In this document: piece after piece, positions 7,651 to 14,352 of the stretch
How the letters are laid out: each line of letters starts with the position of its first letter
How positions within the stretch are numbered: the first letter of the stretch is position 1
Assembly: GCA_002391225.1 (NCBI GenBank)
Contig: DGRV01000012.1
Coordinates: 31,659 to 49,105 of the forward strand
From: Christensenella sp. UBA4379
Lineage (GTDB): Bacteria > Bacillota > Clostridia > Christensenellales > Aristaeellaceae
DNA: 17,447 nucleotides
Reading direction: 5' to 3'
Program-made: the position numbers and the translations under genes
The notes under the pieces: generated by a model
The model's input: the letters and a program-made list of their open reading frames with translations, nothing else
Databases searched by the model: none
What the model was told of the DNA's origin: nothing

Positions 7651-10557
7651 TTAATCCAGGGGCAAGCCAAACTCCTTTCGTTTGATGCGGATTTCTTCAT
7701 TGATGGTCCGCGCGTAGGTAAGCAGGGTTTCTCTGGCGTCTTCCTTGGTGTTGATGACGCGGCGGATAGCGTTGGTCATGTGGCGAGTAGTGGAGTAGCC
7801 GCCGGCGATTTCCTTAAAGCCCACCGTGTGGCTCTGCTGTTCCTTCAAAATCTTGAGCTGGTCCGCGCTCCAGGCAAGCTGCTCCAGCGCGTCTCGGTTG
7901 GCCGTGGTATAACGGGCAGAGGAGCCCAGGACGCTCTCGATTTCCCGGCCGAAGCGTACCTGAGATTCGGCGCTGACCCACCACTTGAGGAACTCCCAGG
8001 CGTTCTTCTTGATCGTTTCGTCCTCTGTCGCGATGATCATGCAGCTGTTGCCCTGGGCGTGTACGGAGCGATCCAGGAATTCCTGGCCGTTTTCGTCCGT
8101 GCGATAGGTGCCGGGGAAGAGGGTGAAGTCCCACAGCCCGCGGATTTCGGGGGCGGAGACCACCAGGGTATTAAAGGCGCTGTAGTCAACCAGACCGATG
8201 GGCATTTCGCCGGAACGGAAGCGGCTGACGAAGTCGTAAACCGTCGGCAGGCCATAGTCGTTATAAAGCGAGGTGTACAGCTTGAAGGCTGCAACGCCGT
8301 TTTCATTGTCAATGACGGTCTTGGTGGCCTTTTCGTTGTAAATCTGGCCGCCGTTCTGATAAATCAGGGAGTTGAAGATGGACATATCCACGTTCGTGAT
8401 ATCCGGATAAGGGATACCGACGGACATGTTGTTGCCCTGAATGGTGGGCAGCAGGGCGATCAAATCGTCCCAGGTGTTCGGCGGCTCCAGGCCCAGCTCT
8501 TCCAGCACGTCCTTGCGGTAGAAGAGCACCGGGAACTGCTGGGTTTCGGGCAGGGCGTAAATGCCGACCTTCGTCCCATCGTCATAGGAGGCAGGGATCA
8601 GAGCGCTTTCATAGAAGGGCTTGACCACCTCCTCATAGTCCGGGAACTGGGTCAGGTCCTCAACGGCGTGACGCATAGCGTAGTTGACCGGGAACCAGGA
8701 GCCCAGGGACAGGACCACGTCCGGCCCGTTTCCGGCGACCACGGCGGTCAACAGAGTATCCGCCACGACCAGCTTGACGTTCACCTTGATGCCCGTGTTC
8801 GGGGTGAAGGTATCGTCCACCATGGTCTTTAAGATGGTGCTCTGGTCGCGGCCGGTGGTGATCCAGACGTCGATCAGGTCTGTGCTGTTTTCATCATACT
8901 TATCGCCCAGGGAGTTGTAATCCACAAAGTAGGATGCCGCGCAGGAGCGGACCTCATGGAACAGCTTTTCAAAGAAGCCGTCGTGGATGGCGGGGAGCTT
9001 AGCGTTCTCGCCGCTGATGACGATCATGTCCACGTCCAGCTTGGTTTCCGACATGTTCTGCATGGCGGCGCCCAGGGACGTGATGTTATCCTTAAAATTG
9101 GAGAACTGCTGGGTAATGCGCTCGTTATAGTTGACGAAGTTTTCCAGCTGAACGGCCAGGGTCTGGGCGACGGCCACACGGTCGGATTTCTGGCCGGTGA
9201 TTTCAACGGTATCGTCCACCAGCTTGTACAGGCGTTTGCTTTCCAGATCCATCGCTTCGATGACTTCCGGGTACAGCTTGGCCAGGTTATAGTCGCGGAA
9301 CCGGTCGGGGTTTACGCCGGTCAAAACCAGAATCTTGCGATAGATCAGGTTGAGGCGGTAAATGCTGTCCTCGATCTGGCTCAGGATGCCGCCCATTTCG
9401 CCCAGCGTCGCTTCCATCCGGATGGTGTGCTTGCCCTTTTCCAGATAAAAGCGGAAGGGCGTGCCTTGGTTATCAGAAAGAGTGTTATAGCGCCAGGAGG
9501 TATTGTAATCAAAGGGAACCGCGCTGACTTCGGAGAAGGGAATCTCCCCGTCGATCAGGATGCTGCGGCTGGAGACGGCGCCGCGCTGGTAGGCCTGGCG
9601 GGCCTTAATCGAAACGGTGTAATAACCGTCCTGCGGCACTTCAAACTCCCACTCAATCCACTGACCGGAATAGTTCCACGGATCGCCGCCGATGTAGTTG
9701 AGCACCGTGTTGCTGACGCTGTAGGGAATGGTCGCCGGGGAAGAGCGGTCATAGCGGGCATACAGAGACGGGGCGGAGCGCACCTGCGCGTCTTCGCCCT
9801 GAAGGATTACCTGAACGTCCTTGGCTCCCTGAGCAGAGGCGCGTTCGGCGGTTTCCTGCTGATACTGCGCGTAGCTCTTCTGCGGCTGCACGGGCATGAG
9901 GGTCAGGCTCCTGAGCAGCATCGGCTCGTTGACGGCGTTCAGCGTTAGCTCGTTGTCCCCCTGTTCAAAATAGAACTGATAGGGATCCACCGTATAGCCC
10001 ATCTCGTCCTTGCAGTACACCTTCTGCCAGTCGAAAACCTCTTTCTGGGAAGGCCGGACGTCGTTGCCCTGGTTGTCCCTGCGGACCTCGCCCGCGTCCG
10101 TCCAAAGACGATTAAAGCACAGGGTGGACGCGCCGGCAAAAGGAACGGAACCGTTGATCAGCAGCTCACGCTCAATATCCACGCCGCGGGACGGCGTGGC
10201 CTGATAATCCACCAGCAGGTTATACATGCCGGCCTTTTCCACATTTACATGGAAAGAAACGGCAGCGCTGTCGGGAAGCAGCACGCAGGATTCCCCGTTC
10301 TGCTTTTTCATTTCGCCGGGCCCTGAAAAGGCAGCAATATCCACCGGAATCGGGGCGTCGCCCGTTCCGGCTCCGGCATGCGCTTTCAGGTATCCGTCAT
10401 AGGTGTCGCTGCGGCCGATACCGGTCACGTCGACGGACAGGTCCGCGTCTTTATACTTCTCGCGGAAATCCTGCGCGCCGCCGTTCAGTACGACGATCAG
10501 TACGACGACCGCCGCCAGACAGAGCAAGACAATCAAAGCATCGCGAAATCTTTTCAT
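7651..10557 (-). CDS. Membrane-anchored extracellular solute-binding protein with two carbohydrate-binding-like modules
   Basis: 968 residues, about twice the size of a normal sugar-binding protein. Residues 7-25 are a hydrophobic signal anchor; there is a Cys at 13 but no convincing lipobox, so a membrane-spanning anchor fits better than lipidation. Residues about 70-225 and 245-405 are two beta-sandwich modules resembling CBM6/CBM35 folds: each has an AGMYNLLVDYQA or DGYYTVSIKARQA strand, an ELLINGSVPF or SILIDGEIPF turn, and an EQGDNELTLNA or EKGKHTIRMEA strand. A helical linker spans about 410-535. Residues about 560-950 are a type 1 binding protein of the sugar ABC class (DVWITTGRDQSTILKTMVDD, GPDVVLSLGSW, LFYRKDVLEELGLEPPNTWD, AWEFLKWWVS). 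It is the first gene of the operon and should deliver a glycan to the permeases downstream. An AAGGGG-like site lies 8 bases before the ATG. The two modules probably hold the polymer near the transporter; this is inference. Confidence 0.88.
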   Translation of the reverse strand: MKRFRDALIVLLCLAAVVVLIVVLNGGAQDFREKYKDADLSVDVTGIGRSDTYDGYLKAHAGAGTGDAPIPVDIAAFSGPGEMKKQNGESCVLLPDSAAVSFHVNVEKAGMYNLLVDYQATPSRGVDIERELLINGSVPFAGASTLCFNRLWTDAGEVRRDNQGNDVRPSQKEVFDWQKVYCKDEMGYTVDPYQFYFEQGDNELTLNAVNEPMLLRSLTLMPVQPQKSYAQYQQETAERASAQGAKDVQVILQGEDAQVRSAPSLYARYDRSSPATIPYSVSNTVLNYIGGDPWNYSGQWIEWEFEVPQDGYYTVSIKARQAYQRGAVSSRSILIDGEIPFSEVSAVPFDYNTSWRYNTLSDNQGTPFRFYLEKGKHTIRMEATLGEMGGILSQIEDSIYRLNLIYRKILVLTGVNPDRFRDYNLAKLYPEVIEAMDLESKRLYKLVDDTVEITGQKSDRVAVAQTLAVQLENFVNYNERITQQFSNFKDNITSLGAAMQNMSETKLDVDMIVISGENAKLPAIHDGFFEKLFHEVRSCAASYFVDYNSLGDKYDENSTDLIDVWITTGRDQSTILKTMVDDTFTPNTGIKVNVKLVVADTLLTAVVAGNGPDVVLSLGSWFPVNYAMRHAVEDLTQFPDYEEVVKPFYESALIPASYDDGTKVGIYALPETQQFPVLFYRKDVLEELGLEPPNTWDDLIALLPTIQGNNMSVGIPYPDITNVDMSIFNSLIYQNGGQIYNEKATKTVIDNENGVAAFKLYTSLYNDYGLPTVYDFVSRFRSGEMPIGLVDYSAFNTLVVSAPEIRGLWDFTLFPGTYRTDENGQEFLDRSVHAQGNSCMIIATEDETIKKNAWEFLKWWVSAESQVRFGREIESVLGSSARYTTANRDALEQLAWSADQLKILKEQQSHTVGFKEIAGGYSTTRHMTNAIRRVINTKEDARETLLTYARTINEEIRIKRKEFGLPLD

Positions 10558-10773
10558 ACGTTCGCCCCTTTTATGTAAAGAGATGTCCCGAATACGAAAC
10601 GCTGATGAAGTTTTTCCTGCTTTAAAAGAGAACCCTTTCCACAGGATTCAATTGAAGATCAAAGCCATTTTAAAGCATTTTGACTGTGCTGTCAATTGTA
10701 AATTCAACATAAAAGCAAAGTGAAAAAAGGTCTGTAATCGGAAGGAAAATCAAAAGCATACCGGAGTCTGAAA
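10558..10773. other. Intergenic region between tex and the transporter operon
   Basis: 216 bases, more A/T-rich than its surroundings, holding the operon promoter and leader described separately. I see no hairpin followed by a T-run after the tex stop on the minus strand, so tex transcripts may continue into the operon or end by a factor-dependent route. No small gene with a ribosome site was seen. Confidence 0.6.
10667..10695 (-). promoter_or_regulatory. Promoter of the ABC transporter/DUF5696 operon
   Basis: On the minus strand, TTGACA (10690-10695) is followed after exactly 17 bases by TAAAAT (10667-10672), close to the ideal sigma-A promoter, with an A/T-rich stretch upstream of the -35 box. 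Transcription should start near 10660, giving a leader of about 100 bases. TTGAC and GTCAA form a dyad with a 6-base centre across the -35 box and spacer, and a perfect 10-base palindrome TTCAATTGAA (10647-10656) lies just downstream of the start point. Either may be an operator. No CcpA-type cre site was found. Confidence 0.75.
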
Positions 10774-12927
10774 CTAAATCTTGTTTTTCACCATAGTCAG
10801 GGAGATGCGCTTTTTCTTTTCGTCTACCTCGACAACCCAGACTTTGACGATGTCTCCGACTTTCACCAGGTCGGAAGGATGCTTGACAAACCGATCCGCC
10901 ATCCGGGAAATATGAACCAGCCCATCCTGATGTACGCCGATGTCTACGAACGCACCAAAGTCTATTACGTTTCTGACTGTGCCGGTCAATTCCATACCGG
11001 GTTTTAAATCTTTGATATCCAGCACATCTGTTCGCAGAACCGGTTTAGGCAGATCTTCACGCGGGTCTCTACCGGGTTTCTGCAGTTCGGAAATAATATC
11101 CTTCAGCGTAGGAAGACCGACATTCAGCATTTCCGCCAGTTTGTCCAAGCCGTAGCTTTTTGCCTTCTCGGCGATGTCCGGGATGCCGCCGTTTTTTATA
11201 TCCTTTTCCGTACAGCCGAGGGTTTTGAGAAGTGCCTCCGCCGCTTCATAGCTTTCCGGATGGACGGCCGTGCCGTCCAGCGGGTTTTTGCTGTTCATCA
11301 CGCGAAGGAAGCCGGCGCACTGTTCGTAGGCGCGCGGTCCGAGCTTTGGTACTTTTTTGAGAGCGGCGCGGGAGGGAATACCGTTTTCTTCCCGATAGGT
11401 AACGATGTTTTTAGCCAGCGCTGGGCCGATACCCGCCACGTGGGACAGCAGCTCCGCGGAAGCCGTGGACACCTCCACCCCGACGCTGTTGACGCACTGC
11501 TCGACCACCCCGTCCAGCGCCTGGGTCAGTTCGTTTTGCTTGAGGTCGTGCTGATACTGGCCGACCCCGATGGCCTTTGGATCAATCTTGACCAGCTCCG
11601 CCAGCGGATCCTGCATACGGCGGGCGATGGAAACGGCGCTGCGCTGCGTGACGTCGAAATCCGGGAACTCCTGGGCGGCCAGCTTGCTGGCGGAATAGAC
11701 GCTCGCGCCCGCCTCGCTGACGATCACATAAGCAACGCCGGGCAGCTCCGGCAGGAGGGAAGCGATAAACTGTTCGCTTTCCCGGGAGGCTGTCCCGTTG
11801 CCGATGGCGATGGCCGTTACGCCGTATTTTTTTACAAATCCTTTGATCAGCTTTGCGGCCGCCGCTTTGGCCGTTTCCTGACCGGGCAGGGTAAAATGGC
11901 CTACGCCCGTATCCAGCACTTTCCCGTTCTCATCCACTACAGCCAGCTTACATCCGGTCCGGAAACCGGGGTCAACGCCAAGGGTCACTTTCCCTTTGAT
12001 GGGCGGCTGCATGAGAAGCTGATGGAGGTTGTCCGAGAATACCTTGATGGCCTGCACGTTGGCCCGGTCCGTTAATTCGTTTCGGATCTCCCTTTCAAGC
12101 GAGGGGAACAGGAGCCTGCTCCATGCGTCCTCGCAGGCCAGGGCGACCTGATCGAATGCGGCGGAGCCCGGATGGACAAAGGCTGCCTTTGTCTGCGCGG
12201 CGGCCTTTTCCTCATCTGCTTCCAGGGTTACTTTCAGGAATTCTTCCTTTTCTCCGCGGTTCAGGGCGAGAATCCGGTGAGCCGCGATGGTGCGGACCGG
12301 CTCCCGGAAATCGTAATACATCCTGTATACGCTGTCTTCTTCCTTGGCCTGATGGCTGACAATCACGCCTTCCCGGGTCAGCAGAGAGCGCAGCGTCTTC
12401 CGGAGGGCCGCATCGTCGCTGACAGTTTCGGCGATAATGTCCCTGGCGCCGGCCAGAGCAGCCTCTGCGTCCGGGACTTCTTTGGCAGGATCTACATATT
12501 TTTGGGCTTCAGCCATCACATCCGCTTTTGGAAACTGGAACTGCAGCCAAACGGCCAGCGGCTCAAGCCCCCGTTCCTTCGCAATGGTGGCCCTGGTGCG
12601 GCGCTTGGGCCGGTAGGGACGGTAGAGGTCCTCCAGTTCGGAGAGCGTAGCCGCTTTTTGTAGCTTTTCTTGAAGCTCCTCCGTCAGCACGTTTTGCTCT
12701 GTCAGCGCTTTTTCGATCTCGGCGCGGCGCTTGTCCAGATTCCTTAAGTATTCCAGCCGCTCGGATAATTCTCTGAGCAGCTGATCATCCAGAGAACCGG
12801 TTGCCTCCTTGCGGTAACGTGCGATAAAAGGAATGGTATTGCCCGCGTCCAGGAGCTCGATCACTGCCTGAACCTGTTCAGGCCTCAGCGAAAATTCTTT
12901 CGCCAGGATATTCGAAAATGCGTCCAT
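10774..12927 (-). CDS. tex: Tex family RNA-binding transcription accessory protein
   Basis: 717 residues, the usual Tex length. Tex proteins bind nucleic acid and act in transcription or RNA handling in the cytoplasm; the precise bacterial role is debated. Visible domains: the N-terminal helical Tex region with NTIPFIARYRKEATGSLDD (about 30-48), the YqgF/RNase H-like domain starting VTLGVDPGFRTG (about 314-325) with its first Asp kept, the helix-hairpin-helix pair around HVAGIGPALAKNIV and VPKLGPRAYEQCAG (about 496-540), and an S1 domain at about 644-713 (GTVRNVIDFGAFVDIGVHQD). The open frame extends 22 codons further, but GGAGGAA at 12932-12938 sits 4 bases before the ATG at 12927 and homologues start there, so this start is chosen. 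Monocistronic by layout, divergent from yceD. Confidence 0.95.
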   Translation of the reverse strand: MDAFSNILAKEFSLRPEQVQAVIELLDAGNTIPFIARYRKEATGSLDDQLLRELSERLEYLRNLDKRRAEIEKALTEQNVLTEELQEKLQKAATLSELEDLYRPYRPKRRTRATIAKERGLEPLAVWLQFQFPKADVMAEAQKYVDPAKEVPDAEAALAGARDIIAETVSDDAALRKTLRSLLTREGVIVSHQAKEEDSVYRMYYDFREPVRTIAAHRILALNRGEKEEFLKVTLEADEEKAAAQTKAAFVHPGSAAFDQVALACEDAWSRLLFPSLEREIRNELTDRANVQAIKVFSDNLHQLLMQPPIKGKVTLGVDPGFRTGCKLAVVDENGKVLDTGVGHFTLPGQETAKAAAAKLIKGFVKKYGVTAIAIGNGTASRESEQFIASLLPELPGVAYVIVSEAGASVYSASKLAAQEFPDFDVTQRSAVSIARRMQDPLAELVKIDPKAIGVGQYQHDLKQNELTQALDGVVEQCVNSVGVEVSTASAELLSHVAGIGPALAKNIVTYREENGIPSRAALKKVPKLGPRAYEQCAGFLRVMNSKNPLDGTAVHPESYEAAEALLKTLGCTEKDIKNGGIPDIAEKAKSYGLDKLAEMLNVGLPTLKDIISELQKPGRDPREDLPKPVLRTDVLDIKDLKPGMELTGTVRNVIDFGAFVDIGVHQDGLVHISRMADRFVKHPSDLVKVGDIVKVWVVEVDEKKKRISLTMVKNKI

Positions 12928-12931
12928 GCTG

Positions 12932-12938
12932 TTCCTCC
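12932..12938 (-). promoter_or_regulatory. Ribosome binding site deciding the tex start
   Basis: GGAGGAA on the minus strand, 4 bases upstream of the ATG at 12925-12927. It excludes the longer in-frame start at 12993, which lies inside the probable tex promoter region. Confidence 0.7.
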
Positions 12939-12970
12939 GTGTGATGATGCCGGCCAAAGCCGTTTGAATG

Positions 12971-13000
12971 ATGATATCATAAAGCGCCCTCATTGATCAA
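12971..13000 (-). promoter_or_regulatory. Probable tex promoter
   Basis: Minus strand: TTGATC (12995-13000), 18 bases, TATCAT (12971-12976), with a T-run and CCGG just upstream of the -35 box. The same TTTTTT...CCGGTTGA arrangement precedes the yceD promoter on the other strand, which makes this weaker match more believable. Expected start near 12964, leader of about 37 bases. Confidence 0.45.
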
Positions 13001-13079
13001 CCGGAAAAAACGCTGAGGCGTTTGATGAAAAACGTTTCTCTTCTTTATAGAAAATAGGAAGAATCTGTTTTTTATCCGG

Positions 13080-13108
13080 TTGACAAGGCAAAAACCTTGT
13101 CGTATAAT
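13080..13108 (+). promoter_or_regulatory. Consensus promoter of yceD-rpmF
   Basis: TTGACA (13080-13085) and TATAAT (13103-13108) are both perfect sigma-A boxes with the ideal 17-base spacing. Transcription should start near 13115, about 23 bases before the GTG of yceD. A perfect inverted repeat ACAAGG-CAAAAA-CCTTGT (13083-13100) begins inside the -35 box and fills most of the spacer. It could be an operator for a repressor or could be chance. Confidence 0.9.
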
Positions 13109-13137
13109 ATGGCACGGTCACGATTGGAGGGGGAAGT

Positions 13138-13662
13138 GTGCTACTGAATGTTTCGCTGGCTTTCGTAAAGCCCGGAGAGAGGCTCCCTTTCCGCCATGAG
13201 GTGATCATCCCGCCGCAGAAGATTTTCGGGGAAACGGTCCGTTTTCCACAGCCCGCTGTATTTGAAGGCACCTATATGCTGGAAGAAGACAGTCTGCTGC
13301 TGGAAGGCCGTTTTACTGCAGAGGCAGCGGGAAGCTGCGCTTACTGTCTGGCGCCGGTGACCTATCAGGTGGACGTACCTTTTGACGAGGTATTTCTTCA
13401 TCTTGATAAACTGTCCCGGATTGCGCCTGAACAGAGCGGGGAGGACGAGCAGCTGACTTTTCAGGGCAAAGAGGTCGATTTGGACCAGTTGGCGCTTTCG
13501 CTGGCTGTGCTGGATCTGCCGATGCGCCTGGTGTGCAGGGACTGCTCGGAAAAACAGGCTGAAGACAGCCTGGATGATGCGCATGCTTGCCAGAAGGAAT
13601 CGCCCGTCGTGCATCCTTTTTCGGCATTGCAGCAATTGCTGACTAAGGATCAGGAGGTGTAA
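13138..13662 (+). CDS. yceD: YceD/DUF177 family protein
   Basis: 174 residues. YceD is encoded next to rpmF in most bacteria and is linked to 23S rRNA and large-subunit maturation. Here the N-terminal half is typical (a PGERLPF start; a beta region with LLLEGRFTAEAAGSCAYCLAP around 53-73; VDVPFDEVF), followed by EVDLDQLALSLAVLDLPMRLVC (about 112-133). Two Cys pairs are visible, C67/C70 and C133/C136. After the second pair the usual CxxCG segment and DPR motif of many Firmicute members are replaced by a short divergent tail with one more Cys (C151), although HPFSALQQLL keeps the normal final pattern. Start GTG with GGAGGGGG four bases upstream. The rpmF ATG follows the stop by 2 bases, with its ribosome site inside yceD. 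Confidence 0.88.
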   Translation: MLLNVSLAFVKPGERLPFRHEVIIPPQKIFGETVRFPQPAVFEGTYMLEEDSLLLEGRFTAEAAGSCAYCLAPVTYQVDVPFDEVFLHLDKLSRIAPEQSGEDEQLTFQGKEVDLDQLALSLAVLDLPMRLVCRDCSEKQAEDSLDDAHACQKESPVVHPFSALQQLLTKDQEV

Positions 13663-13664
13663 AC

Positions 13665-13871
13665 ATGGCTGTCCCGAAGGGAAAAGTATCAAAGGCTCGC
13701 GGCCGTAGCCGCCGTGCGAACTGGAAGCTTTCTCAGCCCGGTATCGTCGAATGCAAACAGTGCCATCAGTTCAAGCTGGCGCACCGTGTCTGCAAGCACT
13801 GCGGTTATTATGATGGCAAAATGGTCATCGACGTAAACGCGAAAGAAGCGAAAGAAAAGAAAGAAGCCTGA
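13665..13871 (+). CDS. rpmF: 50S ribosomal protein L32
   Basis: 68 residues. Begins MAVPKGKVSKARGRSRRANW, the L32 signature, followed by a zinc ribbon with C30-x2-C33 and C43-x2-C46 (ECKQCHQF and VCKHCGYY), so this is the Cys-containing (zinc-binding) form rather than the Cys-free paralogue. The lysine-rich C-terminal tail (AKEAKEKKEA) is normal. GGAGG inside the end of yceD serves as the ribosome site. The T-box leader begins within about six bases after the stop. Confidence 0.96.
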   Translation: MAVPKGKVSKARGRSRRANWKLSQPGIVECKQCHQFKLAHRVCKHCGYYDGKMVIDVNAKEAKEKKEA

Positions 13872-13873
13872 TT

Positions 13874-14126
13874 GAAGCGGAAGGAAGTAACCTGATCCGT
13901 CCCGGCAAAAGAGATGGAGGCCAAGGCTGAAAGCCGCCAGAGGGACAGGATGGGCGAAGGGTCGTCTGCCGAAGGCGCGGCAAAAGGGAGTTTCCCTGAG
14001 ATCCGTGCGGGTACGCCCGTTACAGCGCGTTTGAGGCGGCGGCTTGCCGTAAATCAAGGTGGTACCACGGAAAAAATCCGTCCTTGTGTCCGTAATATGC
14101 GGAGATGAGGACGGTTTTTGTTTTTT
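13874..14126 (+). ncRNA. Valine-specific T-box riboswitch leader
   Basis: A T-box senses uncharged tRNA by pairing its specifier codon with the anticodon and its UGGN bulge with the free CCA end, which favours an antiterminator. All parts can be drawn here. Stem I base: GCGGA (13877-13881) with TCTGC (13965-13969). Specifier loop: AGTA (13886-13889) opposite GAA (13956-13958), with GTC (valine) at 13961-13963. Upper stem: ATCCGTCCC (13895-13903) with GGGAC-A-GGAT (13942-13951). The F-box-like CGTTA is at 14018-14022. Antiterminator: CAAGG (14055-14059), bulge TGGTACC (14060-14066), ACGGA/TCCGT, CCTTG (14082-14086). The U in TGGT predicts an A discriminator base, as in tRNA-Val. The downstream gene is valS, agreeing with the GTC specifier. 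Confidence 0.95.
14078..14126 (+). terminator. T-box regulated intrinsic terminator
   Basis: CCGTCCT (14078-14084) pairs with AGGACGG (14108-14114), with an inner TCCG/CGGA helix in the loop, followed by TTTTT, G, TTTTTT. The left arm lies within the 3' half of the antiterminator, so the two structures exclude each other: charged tRNA leaves the terminator, uncharged tRNA-Val allows read-through. Confidence 0.93.
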
Positions 14127-14142
14127 GATTGGAAGTGAAGCT

Positions 14143-14331
14143 ATGAGCTTTCGGAATATCATGCTGTTGGCTGTTCTGGGGCTTCTTTTGGCCATATGCT
14201 TTCTTTCTGATAAGATCGCCCCAAAGCTTGGGGAAGCGGATGAAAAAAAGCTGGCCGAAAGAAGCCTGCTCATCAAACTGGCCGCCGCAGCGGTCGCCCT
14301 GATTATGTACCTTGTGATTTTTCTGTCATAA
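14143..14331 (+). CDS. Small two-helix membrane protein under T-box control, function unknown
   Basis: 62 residues from the ATG at 14143, with a weak GGAAG site 7 bases upstream. Hydrophobic segments lie near 6-22 (IMLLAVLGLLLAICFL) and 42-61 (LLIKLAAAAVALIMYLVIFL), joined by a charged stretch with DKIAPKLGEADEKKLAER. This predicts a small inner-membrane hairpin protein. I do not recognise the family. The open frame extends back to 14059, but that would start inside the antiterminator and add 28 residues crossing the terminator, so the inner ATG is preferred. It lies between the T-box terminator and valS (21 bases before the valS ATG), so it should be induced by valine limitation together with valS. 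Confidence 0.65.
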   Translation: MSFRNIMLLAVLGLLLAICFLSDKIAPKLGEADEKKLAERSLLIKLAAAAVALIMYLVIFLS

Positions 14332-14337
14332 ATTCTG

Positions 14338-14343
14338 AAGGAG
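14338..14343 (+). promoter_or_regulatory. valS ribosome binding site
   Basis: AAGGAG, 9 bases before the ATG at 14353, is clearly stronger than the site of the small gene upstream and fixes the valS start. Confidence 0.8.
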
Positions 14344-14352
14344 AGTAAGCCA

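Noticed and set aside
6694..8832. 712-codon open frame on the plus strand across the permease and binding-protein genes
   Set aside because: Antisense to two clearly recognised genes, with His/Asp/Gly-rich low-complexity composition and no ribosome site or family motif.
10697..10773. Possible terminator after tex
   Set aside because: There is a T-run on the minus strand near 10714, but no self-complementary stem precedes it; the two CAGAC copies are direct, not inverted.
12928..12993. Longer N-terminus for tex (22 more residues)
   Set aside because: It overlaps the probable promoter, has no ribosome site, and does not match the usual Tex N-terminus. GGAGGAA points to 12927.
14059..14142. 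Upstream GTG start extending the small membrane protein by 28 residues
   Set aside because: It would begin inside the T-box antiterminator and be translated through the terminator hairpin, with no ribosome site. The ATG at 14143 fits better.
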